A stretch of DNA of 64,000 nt, taken from contig NC_037597.1 of the NCBI RefSeq assembly GCF_003073045.1, positions 24,442,158 to 24,506,157 of the forward strand. The letters are read 5' to 3'. The stretch's first letter is position 1. The number at the start of each line of letters is the position of its first letter. Origin of the DNA: Pomacea canaliculata. Its lineage: Eukaryota; Mollusca; Gastropoda; Architaenioglossa; Ampullariidae. Under the pieces are notes generated by a model. It was not told where the DNA came from. It did no database searches and saw nothing but the letters and a program-made list of their open reading frames with translations. Shown one piece after another: positions 35,896-46,830 of the stretch. Made by a program: the position numbers and the translations under genes.

Positions 35896-37274
35896 CAACA
35901 AGGGAGAGGAGATTTGCACCGACCTGACGTAAAGCTGACCCCGAAAAAAGCTCTCTAACATCTCACTCTTAAACGACCTGAAAAGGTTAGAGGATAACCT
36001 TTACCTTAACCTTTATACTTCAGCACATTCTTTAACCCTCAATCTTCATCCTCGACGCAATCGGTATCTTGGAGAGAAAATAGCATTTAAAGGATTAAAA
36101 TAGAATAAATAAAAATTGTTTTAAAACGGGTAGAATAGTAAATATGTTATAATTGATTGTTTCCAAGAATGTCTCTCACTCTTTTATCGTTAGATGAATG
36201 AAAATAATCCCGAGACTTAAGTGAAAAAAAATATATTTTACCCTCTTTACTACAGTTCAAAATAAAATGTGTTTGAAATTTTTTAATATTTAAAAAGTTT
36301 AAAAACTTTTTTAATCTTTTAAAATTTATCACTTTCGTTTTACTATTTTAATGCAATCATCCAAGGGAAGAAACTATTACATACAAAAGCGTAAACAAGT
36401 CTGCACAGTTACCGTTCTTGTTGAAATTTTCCTTTTCCAAAGAAGACAATTAAAAACAGATTATTTTACTAACTTGTGGATTGCTTGAAATAAACTGCAA
36501 TATTTTATTGTCACCGTAAATGAGTCTGATGAATATTTCAGACCTCTGCGATGATGGGACCTGAATAAAAACTCGATTATAAAATGTAAGTTAAAGAAAA
36601 GTGTCTAATAAATTAGAGTACGGTCGCTCTTCGACAATGTCCCGTCGAGAAAAGCTTAAATGGACAGTGTTTTGTTTTTTTGGTTTTTTTTTTTTTTGAA
36701 ATTGTTTTAACTGATACTTGCCAGAAATGACTTACTTTGAATGTACCAGTTCTCTTATATTCTTTTTGAAAGAAATTATTTATGGTTCCCAAGAAAAAAA
36801 AAGTCAAAATACAAAGTGTACAAATCTGTACAGCTCAAAAATACACAAATTAATATAAAAGATCCATATACTAGTGTTGTTTTATACTAAACTATAATTT
36901 ACCTTTTGTACAAGAAAGTGAAAAAAAACTTATGTTTTGTTCATGTTGAACTTACTTGTCAAAAGAGAGAGAAGGGAACAGCGAATAATACATAGCAAGA
37001 AACCCATCCAAATGTGGTTATGAATTATGTTAGAAGTAACTGTTTTTGTTTGCTGCAGTTAAAACAATACATACTGTAAAACACGTATTTTATATTAGGC
37101 TAAGTGCTTCCGTTCACATCACAATGAGATGAAAAACAGCAACTGGGGAATGACCTCAACAATTGTCTTGATTATGAAAGATATTTTATAACGAGGTGGG
37201 CTCTAAGACCGACCTGACTCTCTCAAAACCTTGGACTAAAAGGCGTTGGCAGCGTGCCTTCGATGTATCTGATG

Positions 37275-38628
37275 TTATTTACTGGTTCCGACCCCATTGT
37301 GACTACCAGCAAGGGATTTCAGTTCTTGACGGAAACGGGATGACATCGTGACAGTAGATGAAAAAATGACAGAACGAGTTGATCAGACGACTAGCGAACC
37401 CGACGAAGTGCGTGGCGACGAAAATGTTGCAGTTAGTGCCGTCCGCACGGAACTCTGGGACAGTGAATCGTGTCAAGGCCAAGGCGATGTTAGGGGCTGA
37501 ACACAGGATGTAGATACAAGACACCACCACCAGCATCCTCATCAACACCGCCTGTCTTTTTAAATAGGAGTCTGCACTGCAAAGACACAGAAGACAAAAT
37601 GTTTATAGGGACTAATTGCTATGGTCATTATAGAAAAGCAGGCAGTTATATTTACCTCTTTAAAATTTGATCGTTTGAGTATTTTTTTTTAATTTCCAGC
37701 TACAATTTGAAAGCGTGAAAAATCACTTTGTTATGAACGACTTTTTCATTATTCTAATGTTAGGGGGTGGAATAGACTTTGTTGGCCATCAGATTTTTCT
37801 ATTTAAAAAATAGTCCCTTTAAAAAGATGAAGGAAATACCAATATTCGCTTACCTTGCTGCAGTCTTTCTCCAGGTGGCAGCGCTGTGCAACCTCATCAG
37901 AGTCAACGCTGTGGTCAAAATAACAACAACAAAAGTAAAGAAAGAGATAAATGATAAAACAATGTTTTCGATCGCTTTGAAAATAGGGTTTTTAAGAAAG
38001 ACCTCAGTGTTGACTAGAACTGGAATGTACACTCCAGTTACTTCATTCTTGATGTGAACTAATGTCTCCTTTACATGTATTTACACTACACAGACTTGTA
38101 TAAGTAATAGCGATGTAGTAAGAATCACTGCCATTGCTTTTGTACTAATGAGTGTGGCGACTTTCATGGGGAACATGACACACACGCACCGCTCGACGCG
38201 ATGATCCATCGTCAGAACTCCAGAACGAGTAGGCAAACTGTTAGCAAACTAAAGAGTTTTTTAATCAAATTAAGTCTCCAAAACAAAGCCTGCTCAGGCA
38301 CAAAGATGCCGATGAAGCAGTAGGAGACCATTATCAGCACAGCTGTGACATACATGAGGTCAGTGAAGGCGAGACAGAAGAGACAGAGGTTCATCCGGTC
38401 TCGCAGTCCTTGGCGATAGAAGACGATCATGGTCAAGATGTTGGCCGGGGCTCCAGTCAAAAACAGTGATGGTATGAGGCCGCATTGGACGACCCTGTCG
38501 TGAATCTTTCTCTTCTCGAAGCTGAGGATATTGTGGGAGCTCTCCCAGCAGTTACATTCTCTACAGCTGTTGAGGGCGACAGTCAGATTCCCAGCGGATG
38601 TGGTGTTGTTCGATGCATCTAACGACAT
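37275..38628 (-). pseudogene. class A GPCR, array copy 8, multiply broken
   Basis: Both exons are recognisable: exon 1 is 37854-38628 (donor AAG|GTAAGC) and exon 2 is about 37275-37576 (acceptor TTGCAG|TGC). TM1 and TM2 are open and normal (GAPAN, LAFTDL). The frame is lost near 38200-38215, at the TM3 ERC region, where the plus strand has GACGCGATGATCCATC against GGCGATGATCATC in other copies. More indels lie in TM4 (38060-38130). Exon 2 keeps CSAP in TM6 but is frameshifted in TM7 near 37345-37365, so NSSINFFVY is lost; the original end appears to be SRFRQEL-type with a TAA at 37275-37277. Splice sites are intact, which suggests fairly recent loss. Confidence 0.8.
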
Positions 38629-40499
38629 CTCTAGTATTTGTTGAGGAAGTATACTTCATCAGTAGTCGAAGATTGCTTGCAGTTTACTGAGCGAGACAGA
38701 GAAAGAAATAATACCCACACTTGTAACTGGGTGCAACCCTCTCAAATAATTTGCTGCATGTGTTTGCTGCGGGAGTTATTTAAGCCTCTCGCTAATTGCA
38801 GGAGAAAAAAATCTTAATGTTAGGCTCGTTATAAAAAAATAACAGTCAATAAGGTATATTTCGTGGTCGTGTGTGTGTGTGGAGGAGGGGGGGAAGGTTG
38901 ACGCCTTTGTATATACTGAATGTAGATAAACCAACAGAAGCGACTGTTCTCATCTATGAAGCACTCAATTTTACCAAGGAATAACCGGAATGCTGTGATC
39001 GGTCATATATTATTACCAGGTAGTAAATACCACAGGAGTTAGAAAAATCAAAGAAAACGATAATTAACATCAATTTCCTTTTATTTTCACAAAGAAGTGA
39101 AATTGTCTTTAACTGGAATCTCAGAATAAATATTTATAAACAAAGAGAAAATTTGCACAAATAAAAAAAGTTTCTGGAAGTTACGGGAAAAAATAAGGAA
39201 TTATGATGGCCTAACAACTACAATTAATTACCAATACTAGTATTTTTAACAACAATGAGGCTGGCGAGGAAAGATTCGTGTACCAGCAAAAAGCAAATAA
39301 CTCGAAAATTGTGTTTGTTTTCATTGTTCCTCAGATTTCACAGATTTCAAAGTATATTACCATTTTTCACATTGAATCTGTATATAAAAGTTAGGTTTGG
39401 ATTTATCAAGTATTTATATTTGTCAAGTTCATTCGGTTGGTCAGCAGCTTTGTGAAGATACTCGTAAACAAAAAGTCGTGAAGCTCAAAAAGTCAGCTCG
39501 CCAAACGAACAGTCAGACATTTGTAACGAATATTTGGGACAACTACTTCCTCCAAAACTCGACAGTGTAGAGAGGAATCTGTAACGGGGCGAAGGGTCTA
39601 TTTACCATTACAAAAGCTTACAGCATCGTTTGGCAAAGAGTGAACTTGCTACAGGGTCTGACGAGGTCATGATTAATTAATCATCTTAACTCCTTTGCAA
39701 ACGGCATTGTTCTCCTCTGTGCCTACAGTCAGCTACTCCAGTCTTCTTGCACAACTTTTTATAATGTTTTTTCTTTAAAGAAAAAGTTGTCGTTTTAAAT
39801 AATATTTTAGCAACCTGAGAAAAATATTACGTGGAAAATGATATTTCAAGTTTTATAAGCTGATTAAGGGAATGTCATTTAAAATTGGGAGATATTCTTA
39901 TAGCCCTTTTATTGAAGCAAACAAATCGTAGAAAACATCGTCCATTTCAATATTTCCCGCATCGATTAGTTTCAAATATGTGTGAGTCAGATACAGACTA
40001 GATGGATGTAGCAGCTTTGGAAGCGCTAGGGTAGACAGTCTACACGGTGGGGGCTGGGTGGGTCTGTGTATAAAGAGTTCTTCTATTCGTCAACGTACGT
40101 CTATGCACTTTAAGAGAAAGACAACTCGCCTTTGCCTACAGACGAAGACAAATGCTCTCTAATTCACAACACTTTATTTTTCTCACGCAGAAATAAGTTA
40201 ATGACAACAAGTAGAGTGGGAAAACTATAAAAAGTTACCTCTAAAAAATAAAACAAAGTTATTTGCCGAATACAGAAGAGGAGGACATGGTCAAAGCAAA
40301 TTGACCGGTCCCTTCTACAATAACAACAATTAATAAGTTTGATGAACATGTGCTGGGCCTTTCTACACGACAGAAATCGGAAAGCACACTGCTTGCAGTG
40401 AGTGGTCGAGAGAAGCTCCCATGTTTCAGCTTATTGACATGGACTGGTTTGTCGTTAAAGCTCGTCCAATGTTAGTTTGTGGTTTAGAGTTAAATACAA
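38629..40499. other. spacer upstream of copy 8
   Basis: No gene. A block at about 39300-39560 is shared with 41265-41500, and a GTAGACAGTCTAC palindrome lies at 40031. Confidence 0.5.
39300..39560. repeat. upstream block shared by GPCR copies 8 and 9 (copy 8 side)
   Basis: Aligns with 41265-41500 over features such as TTCACATTGAAT, CTGTATATAAAAG, GTCAAGTTCATTC, GTCGT(A/G)AA and TTTGGGACAACT. The TATATAAAAG at about 39380 is a full TATA box on the plus strand, the strand opposite to the receptors. Confidence 0.7.
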
Positions 40500-40790
40500 G
40501 TGGTGACATCAAAAATCATCATCTTTCTGGTCTGGTTTAAAGATGCCAATAGAAGCAGCGTGGAGGCTGGCATTAACAGAGCTGTTGACATACATGGATC
40601 GACGAAGCAGAAAGAAAAGACAAAGGTTCATCCGATCTCGCAAAGTCCCTGACGATAAAAGATGATATCTATTGTGAAAGGATGTTGGCAAGAGCGCCGA
40701 TGAAGAAAAAGCGAGGCATGAGACCACACTGCACTATTCTGGCATTGGTCTCGCAAGCTGAAGACTATTGAAGCACGAGACTACCCATTA
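40500..40790 (-). pseudogene. class A GPCR, array copy 9, TM1-TM2 remnant
   Basis: Only the TM1 to first extracellular loop part of exon 1 survives. The LRDRMNLCLF block (40610-40655) is still readable, although TM1 and TM2 lie in different frames with small insertions (for example CTCGCAAAGTCC where other copies have CTCGCAGTCC). Remnants of MYV and IGIFKPDQ follow in other frames. No exon 2 was found downstream, so it has been truncated. Confidence 0.75.
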
Positions 40791-42288
40791 TTTACCATTA
40801 TATATATATAATTACTGTTGATGTAAATAGCCACGCTGTATATACATACACGCGTTTCGACAGCATCTCGCGCGTGTTATTGTTCGATAGCGGCTAAATG
40901 AAGCTGACAATTATAGTAGATTCTGAAATGAGGAAGGAATTAAGTAAAGAAATTCTTCCATACGTCTGCCTACATTGTTGCAATGTTCCACACATAAAAA
41001 AGAGCAAGAGCTCGGTCAACAAGAGAGATTACTCACGAGTATAAAACCCTTGCTTTAGAAAAAAAATAAGACTTTGTAGATGAAGTTTACAAAAATTTGT
41101 GGGCTGTGAATAGAGTGTGATGTGCTGATCGCTGTTTGGTCAACAATATGAACGAGTGTTTTTTTTTTAATTATTATTCTTTTTTTTCTAAATTTTGATC
41201 ATGTTTGAACACGAAAAAGATTTGTGTTGTCTAGCAACAGGAAATAATAAAAAAAATTATCTTTTTTAATTGTTTTTCCTTTTTACTACATTTCAGATTC
41301 ACCGCAAATATTTTACATATTTTCACATTGAATTCTGTATATAAAAGTAGAAATTTCGATTTTTCAAATACTTTAATTTTGCTCAAGTTCATTCCGGTAT
41401 AAGCCGGCTTTATGACAGAAGTCGTAAACGACATCGGAAGTTAAGAGTCAGTCGCAGAAGCATCAGACATTTTTGTAAAACGAATTTGGGACAACTTTAT
41501 AGAAGCACTTCCACCAAAGCCTCTACAGCATTGACGACCTGACTGTTTATCTGCCACACAATACTTCGAATCTGTAGATCATTTCTATCTCTGCTATTAT
41601 TAAGACACATACCCAGAACATCATAACTTTTATTACAATAACGAAGTCAATACATGAAAGCATCAACACAAATGTGAAAAGCGGTTACATCAAGGGAATC
41701 TGTTGCGACCTTTGGTCCTCCTGTTGACTGATTGCCTTCGGTGGGTCAACATGTGTGTGCCACCGTATTCAATAATGTTTACTCCTGAACTATTTAAATA
41801 AAAGGTGACAAAATCTGGAGACAAAATACAATCCAGGAAAACATTTTTGAATGGAGTACGACGTCCTTCCACAGGCACAGGTAGACGTCGATTCTTAATT
41901 TTTCGAGATGTCTTTTGGGATGACATCTTAAGACATGATCACCATTTGACTGTATTACAATTTGATTTCACATTCTCAAAACGTATAAAACTCTTCAACA
42001 CGCAACCAAAGAGAGATAAAGAAGAATGTTGGAGAAACAGAGAAACAATGGCCAATGAACTGACAGGAGTGGCGATAGCCAAAGTTGCAAAGACTATATC
42101 TTTATCTGTCTCTCTCACTCTCAAATTCTTCACGATCTCCAATATGTAACTAAATTGCACGAAACTTTTTTTTCAGTAAAGGAAGCGCTAGATAAGTGAG
42201 ATAGAGGTCCTACCTGGAATGTACGAAGTATATTCTCTTGTGTTTTGAGCAGCTTTCAGCACAAACTGTGGTTTCTGTAGCCAAGCAC
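40791..42288. other. spacer beyond the GPCR array
   Basis: Contains the second copy of the block shared with copy 8 (41265-41500) and T-rich runs. Nothing coding was supported. Confidence 0.5.
41265..41500. repeat. upstream block shared by GPCR copies 8 and 9 (copy 9 side)
   Basis: Matches 39300-39560 collinearly, including GAATTCTGTATATAAAAGTA. This shows that copies 8 and 9 arose by one duplication that included their 5' flank. Confidence 0.7.
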
Positions 42289-42428
42289 TGTAGTATAATC
42301 CAACTTTGAAATGTATATACATGTTGTAGTATAATCCAACTTTGAAATGTATATACATGTTGTAGTATAATCCAACTTTGAAATGTATATACATGTTGTA
42401 GCATAATCCAACTTTGAAATGTATATAC
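42289..42428. repeat. 36-bp tandem repeat, about 3.9 copies
   Basis: Units start TGTAGTATAATCC and are 36 bases long, nearly identical apart from one TAG(C/T)AT change. Because 36 is a multiple of three, the minus strand shows a repeated 12-residue string; no start context or wider gene supports translation. Confidence 0.95.
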
Positions 42429-42703
42429 AATCATCCTGAAACAGTGAACTCCACTAGGTACAGCAGACGCCTCAAGACCTATAAGTGTGTCACAAATTAT
42501 GATTCAACCTGATGATGCAATGTAAGTGTTGTTCCCTCTCCTCTTGGCAGACTCCACATTGTTTCCCTTCTATCGTTCTTGTTTTCTTTCTTTCTTCTTT
42601 TTTTTTATTTTTATGCTGTGAGATTGTTTTCACCGATGGTGAGGGCAACAATCGTGAACCTCCTACACCCACGTGCATGTCCTCCTTCAACGATGCGGTT
42701 TAA

Positions 42704-43024
42704 TCTCTGTTTGCAACGAGCTGGCGAAATAATTCTGCTGTCATCGACCTCCACCCAATCTATCGCATTAACTTAATTGCTTGTGTTAGTCATGCTCTCG
42801 CACAGGCCATCGACACTGCACGAAAAATACCAGTCGAAACAAAATTCACGAAACTTACACTTTTCTGCGACGCTCGGTTGACCCTTCCTCGTGCAGCCTC
42901 TCGTCTGCTACAGTTAGCGAAGCAGACGTCTGCTGCGTCAAGGGCCGACCACTCCAGAGTCAGTAGGAGTCGCGCCGCGAGAGAAGCCAGCGATGTGACT
43001 GGTGCATCAGCAAACACTGAATGA
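42704..43024 (+). CDS. possible terminal coding exon, unrecognised
   Basis: A plus-strand frame without a useful Met stays open for 106 codons from a TAA at 42701 to TGA at 43022. Its composition looks protein-like: IDLHPIYRINLIACVSHALA, then IDTARKIPVETKFTKLTLFC, then a Leu/Arg/Ser-rich end. CpG and GC are higher than in the surroundings. No family was recognised and no acceptor was fixed. It may equally be a remnant of an unrecognised element. Confidence 0.28.
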   Translation, partial: SLFATSWRNNSAVIDLHPIYRINLIACVSHALAQAIDTARKIPVETKFTKLTLFCDARLTLPRAASRLLQLAKQTSAASRADHSRVSRSRAAREASDVTGASANTE

Positions 43025-45817
43025 AACAATTCGATAACTTTCGAAAACTTGTTTTCCCCTTACCAAAACAAATAAATAAATACAGATAAAATTCAATGAT
43101 GAATACATTTTTCAATGACTGTAGAGTTAGCCAGTGCAGAAGCGGATGTAATGGCTCGCTTGATGAACTCAGCCGTGATGAAAAAATCGTGGGTGAAATA
43201 GTGTTCAGCCTCGCTGTCAAGACAATATGAAAGTAAAGTACTGCCTAATAGGAAACAAGATAATTAATTAAAAATTTTATCGGATTCCAAATATTAAACT
43301 ACTAAATGTTGTCCTAGACCTAAACACTTATTCAACTTGGCGTCGGCAAAGAACTTTCTCGGCAACCAACTAGAGTATAGGGATGCTTGAAGTGTACTGA
43401 CCATGATCAAGTGACGCAATGTGCATTTCAGAGCCTTTTAGACAAGTTCTGGGGATCGGAGAGTCTAAACTCCTGAAAATATCCATATGTCGTTTCTTAT
43501 TTATTATTACATCGTTTGCTACAGCGCCAGGATCAAACCTAATACCTATGTATTTAGTCAAATGGTCATTTTGTTCTCCCTTCAGATCATCTTAATTATA
43601 GTTACTTTAGTAACTGCCCCCTGTACCTGTATATAGAGCAGCTGTCAGTAAGACTAACTCTCTGTTCCCACCATTCTTTCTCACAGCCATTCGTACCCTG
43701 TTGTGTGCAGCACAACTAGTGTTACTAATGGATGCCCTGTTACTAAGTGGGGCATTTGTGTTAATTGTTCCATTGTATTAATTGTTAATAAAGATAAACA
43801 CAAGCCAGTGCAGTGTTGTTCGTCAGAAGTTCGTTCACATGAATGACAGGCATTTTCTTCCGAGCACGAGATCTGAAACCTGAGCCGCTCAGTGCAGGGG
43901 TGACAAGCAGGGGCGCCCCGAATGGACAGTTTTCTCCCAGTGTTACTCCCCTTGACCACAATTGCTATACTTTGGTCCTCTTTGTCCTCAATCCATGGTT
44001 GTCACAAGATGTAGTTTGATAGAAAATGTTGAAAGTTTTTTCTGAAAATAAATTATGGTGAGGTCATTAGTGTAAAGTGTGATGTCTAAACACTCGGGAC
44101 ACCCATGCTGAACTCACGCCTGTCAAACAAACTGTTTTTAAAATTCAGGCCAATGCAAGAATTATAAGTGTTTCTACAGTTAAAGCATTTTATTTTTCGT
44201 TTGGCTATCACTGTGACACTATCATGTATCTTACAATGACAATCACAGTGACAGAGACAATGACCAACTTGATTAATCCCAGCGGGAGGGGGGGGGATTG
44301 GTGTTTTACACCGTGTCAGCAACTGAGACTATCTCACGGCAAGCAGCCAGATGCCACGTGCAGAGAAAGAACAGCATGCCGAGACGAGAAATGATCGCAA
44401 ACTCTGGCAGCCAGCTTTCACTGTAGTGGATTAGATCCCAGCGGGCAATTTATCTCGGCAAGTGTGCTCACAGACAAAATAAGCCAAAAAGAGTAAAAAT
44501 AAACTAGCAGTCAGAACAAATGCTAGTTACAAGATGATTACAAGATAAGGATAATTTGTGTCAGGGGAAGGCTTGTTTCCCGTGCAAGCGTAAACGCCGT
44601 GCAGGAGCACATAACTGATGACACGTGACACTAGTGACGACAGCTCACCTCAACAGGTTTTAATCGCTCAGTGAGCCGTGTGTGACATTTCCACCGCAGG
44701 CGGAGACGGTTGGTACGCTACGCTTCAGGTGCTAAATAGCAGACAGGGGGAATCTGTGCTTTCGTTCTTCTCCATCAAGGTAAGCAAAATATGTTTTTAT
44801 ATTGTCTCTGAATTCTAAATCTGATTTCACGGCAAAAAGTATATGTTAATACAGTTTCGTGGGAAACATCTTACGTTCAAATAAGAAATCACGTGATAGT
44901 TTAACTCCAGGGAGACTAATAGTAGCAGTGAATGGTAGAGTCTCATTAGTCATTAAGTTCAGAACTATTGTGAGGAGCAGTTAAGAGGACCCACTGAGAC
45001 GGATCCTAACTAACGGAGAGCCTTCTCCTACAACGGGACCACCGCTCAGAGTGACTGTCAAACCGAAGTAGACCTGCGAGTTTCTTCCCTTGTCGGTCGT
45101 CGAGGAATCGAGCATCTGGTCGACATTTCGCACTAATGTCCTGGCCAAAGATTCTGGAAGTGTCTACCAGCATGGTGTTTCCATGGAACATGTGCAGTGA
45201 CGTGTTAGTGTAGTTGCTAGTGAGACAGCTACCTGCCTGGCAGTGATTGTTAGGAGAAGCATTCCTGCGCTGGAGGTTCGTGAGAGTCTCATTGATGATG
45301 ATGGGGATGGCAGAATGGCAAGATAATGTAAGTGTTTTTTTCGACTTATTCTAAATTTTTACTAAGTTCATTCGTGTCGGCTTAGCACGGAAGTATCGTA
45401 GTCGCTGACGTCGCTTCTGAAGTTTTTCACTTCACTGAGACGTTAGAGGAAAAAAAAAACGCAGCCGGGGGGGGGGGGTGGGGATGGGGAAGGGGGGGGT
45501 TGTGTGGTCTCGCCAACCAGCTAGGAGGGTTTTCAAAATAGGTTTTTCAAGGAAGTTTAAAGAAAGATTTCAAGCAATTGAAGATGTGTGTGTTAGTGGT
45601 GAACGTCCTGAACAGAATCCAAACCGAAAGTGGGAATTTGGGTAACTATTAAAATAACAGTGTCTCAATAAAAATGAATGACGGAGAAGTTGACAGTCAT
45701 ACTATGACATTGATGTGCTATTTTAAGGTTTACAGTCATGTATGTGTGTTTTGATGTAAGTTATGAAAAGTTCTTGCCCAACCTGAAAAACAAACGAGCG
45801 CCGAGACATTTGCCATC
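43025..45817. other. spacer before the satellite block
   Basis: No supported gene. A TATA-like GTATATAGAG at about 43630 with AATAAAG at about 43787 could mark a solo LTR, but no ends were identified. Candidate donor sites (AAG|GTAAGC at 44779, AAT|GTAAGT at 45329) follow short open stretches, and a G-rich run lies at 45469-45510. Confidence 0.4.
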
Positions 45818-46495
45818 TGCCATGATGATGATGATAATGATCAATGATTAACGATTGATAATTGATGATTGATGGATGATGATTAAATAGAGATCAATTT
45901 ATATCGTTGATGATCATGATTGATTGGTGTGAACCTACCTGACAGAATCAAACCATAAATGAGAATTTTGGAAGTATTGAAATAAAGTTGTCCTAATTAA
46001 ACTGAATGACAGAACTTGAAATCATACATTGATATGCCAATTGTTTGTTGATGAGTTGTTGAATGAGATTGTTGAGATGATTGTTGATGATTGTTGAGGA
46101 TGATGGGTGTTGATAGATGGTCTTGATGAAAGTGTTGATGAGTGTTTGATAGATGGGTCTTGATGACAGGTGTTGATGATGTTGTTGTTGATAGTGTTTA
46201 TGATTGGTGCTGATGATGGGTGTTGAGTGATGGTATATGTTGATGATGATGTGTTGACGATGATGTGCTGATCTTGATGGTGTTGATAATGTTGATGATG
46301 ATGATGCATTTATGATGGTGATGCAACGATGATGATGCATTGCTGATAATGATTGATGGTGACGACTTGACGATGTATTGATGACGATGTATTGATGACG
46401 ATGTATTGATAACGATGTATTGATGACGATGTATTGATGACGATGTATTGATGACGATGACGATGACTGATGATGATTGTGATTTTGGCCATGAG
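45818..46495. repeat. GATGA-rich degenerate repeat
   Basis: Dense GATGATGAT / TTGATGATTG arrays without a strict period, forming the left edge of the satellite block. His/Ser/Ile/Asn-rich open frames across it are repeat artefacts. Confidence 0.8.
46364..46463. repeat. 14-bp tandem repeat, about 7 copies
   Basis: Unit ACGATGTATTGATG repeats every 14 bases from 46370, with one GAT-to-AAC type change, nested in the GATGA-rich zone. Confidence 0.9.
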
Positions 46496-46514
46496 CTATC
46501 ATGTTTGATGATGT

Positions 46515-46830
46515 GGAGCGACAGAGCGAAAAAGACGCAAGAGGATAAGAGGCGAAGAGCGAGGAGCGAAAGAGCGTAAGAGAACGAGAGCGAAGAGCGA
46601 AGAAGCGAAGAGCGAAGAGCGAAGAGCGAAGAGCGAAGAGCGAAGAGAGCGAGCGGAAGAGCGAGCGAGAAGCGAAGAGAGCCCAGGACGCGAAGAGCGA
46701 GAGCGAAGAGCGAAGAGCGAGAGAGAGCGAAGAGCGAAGAGCGAAGAGCGAAGAGGAAGAGCCAAGAGCGAAGAGCCACAAGAGCAAGAGCAAGAGCAAG
46801 AGCAAGAAGGCCAGAGCCAAAAGAGCAAAG
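46515..46830. repeat. GAGCGAA 7-bp satellite
   Basis: Heptamers GAGCGAA with interspersed GAGAGC variants. From 46755 the unit shifts through GAGCAA hexamers to GAGCCAA. Confidence 0.9.

Larger units (their letters stand above)
33101..37274. other. spacer between GPCR copies 7 and 8
   Basis: AT-rich spacer. It contains a CACCC-type motif (33344), three GTAGACAGTCT motifs (34900-34976) and a SINE (35740-35895). No gene was recognised. Confidence 0.5.

Noticed and set aside
43600..43990. Solo LTR (TATA-like GTATATAGAG and AATAAAG spacing)
   Set aside because: No TG...CA ends, target duplication or primer-binding site could be identified.
45230..45340. DDDGDGRM string resembling an EF-hand loop near a GTAAGT donor
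   Set aside because: The frame meets TAA before the donor, flanking helices are not EF-like, and no linked exon was found.
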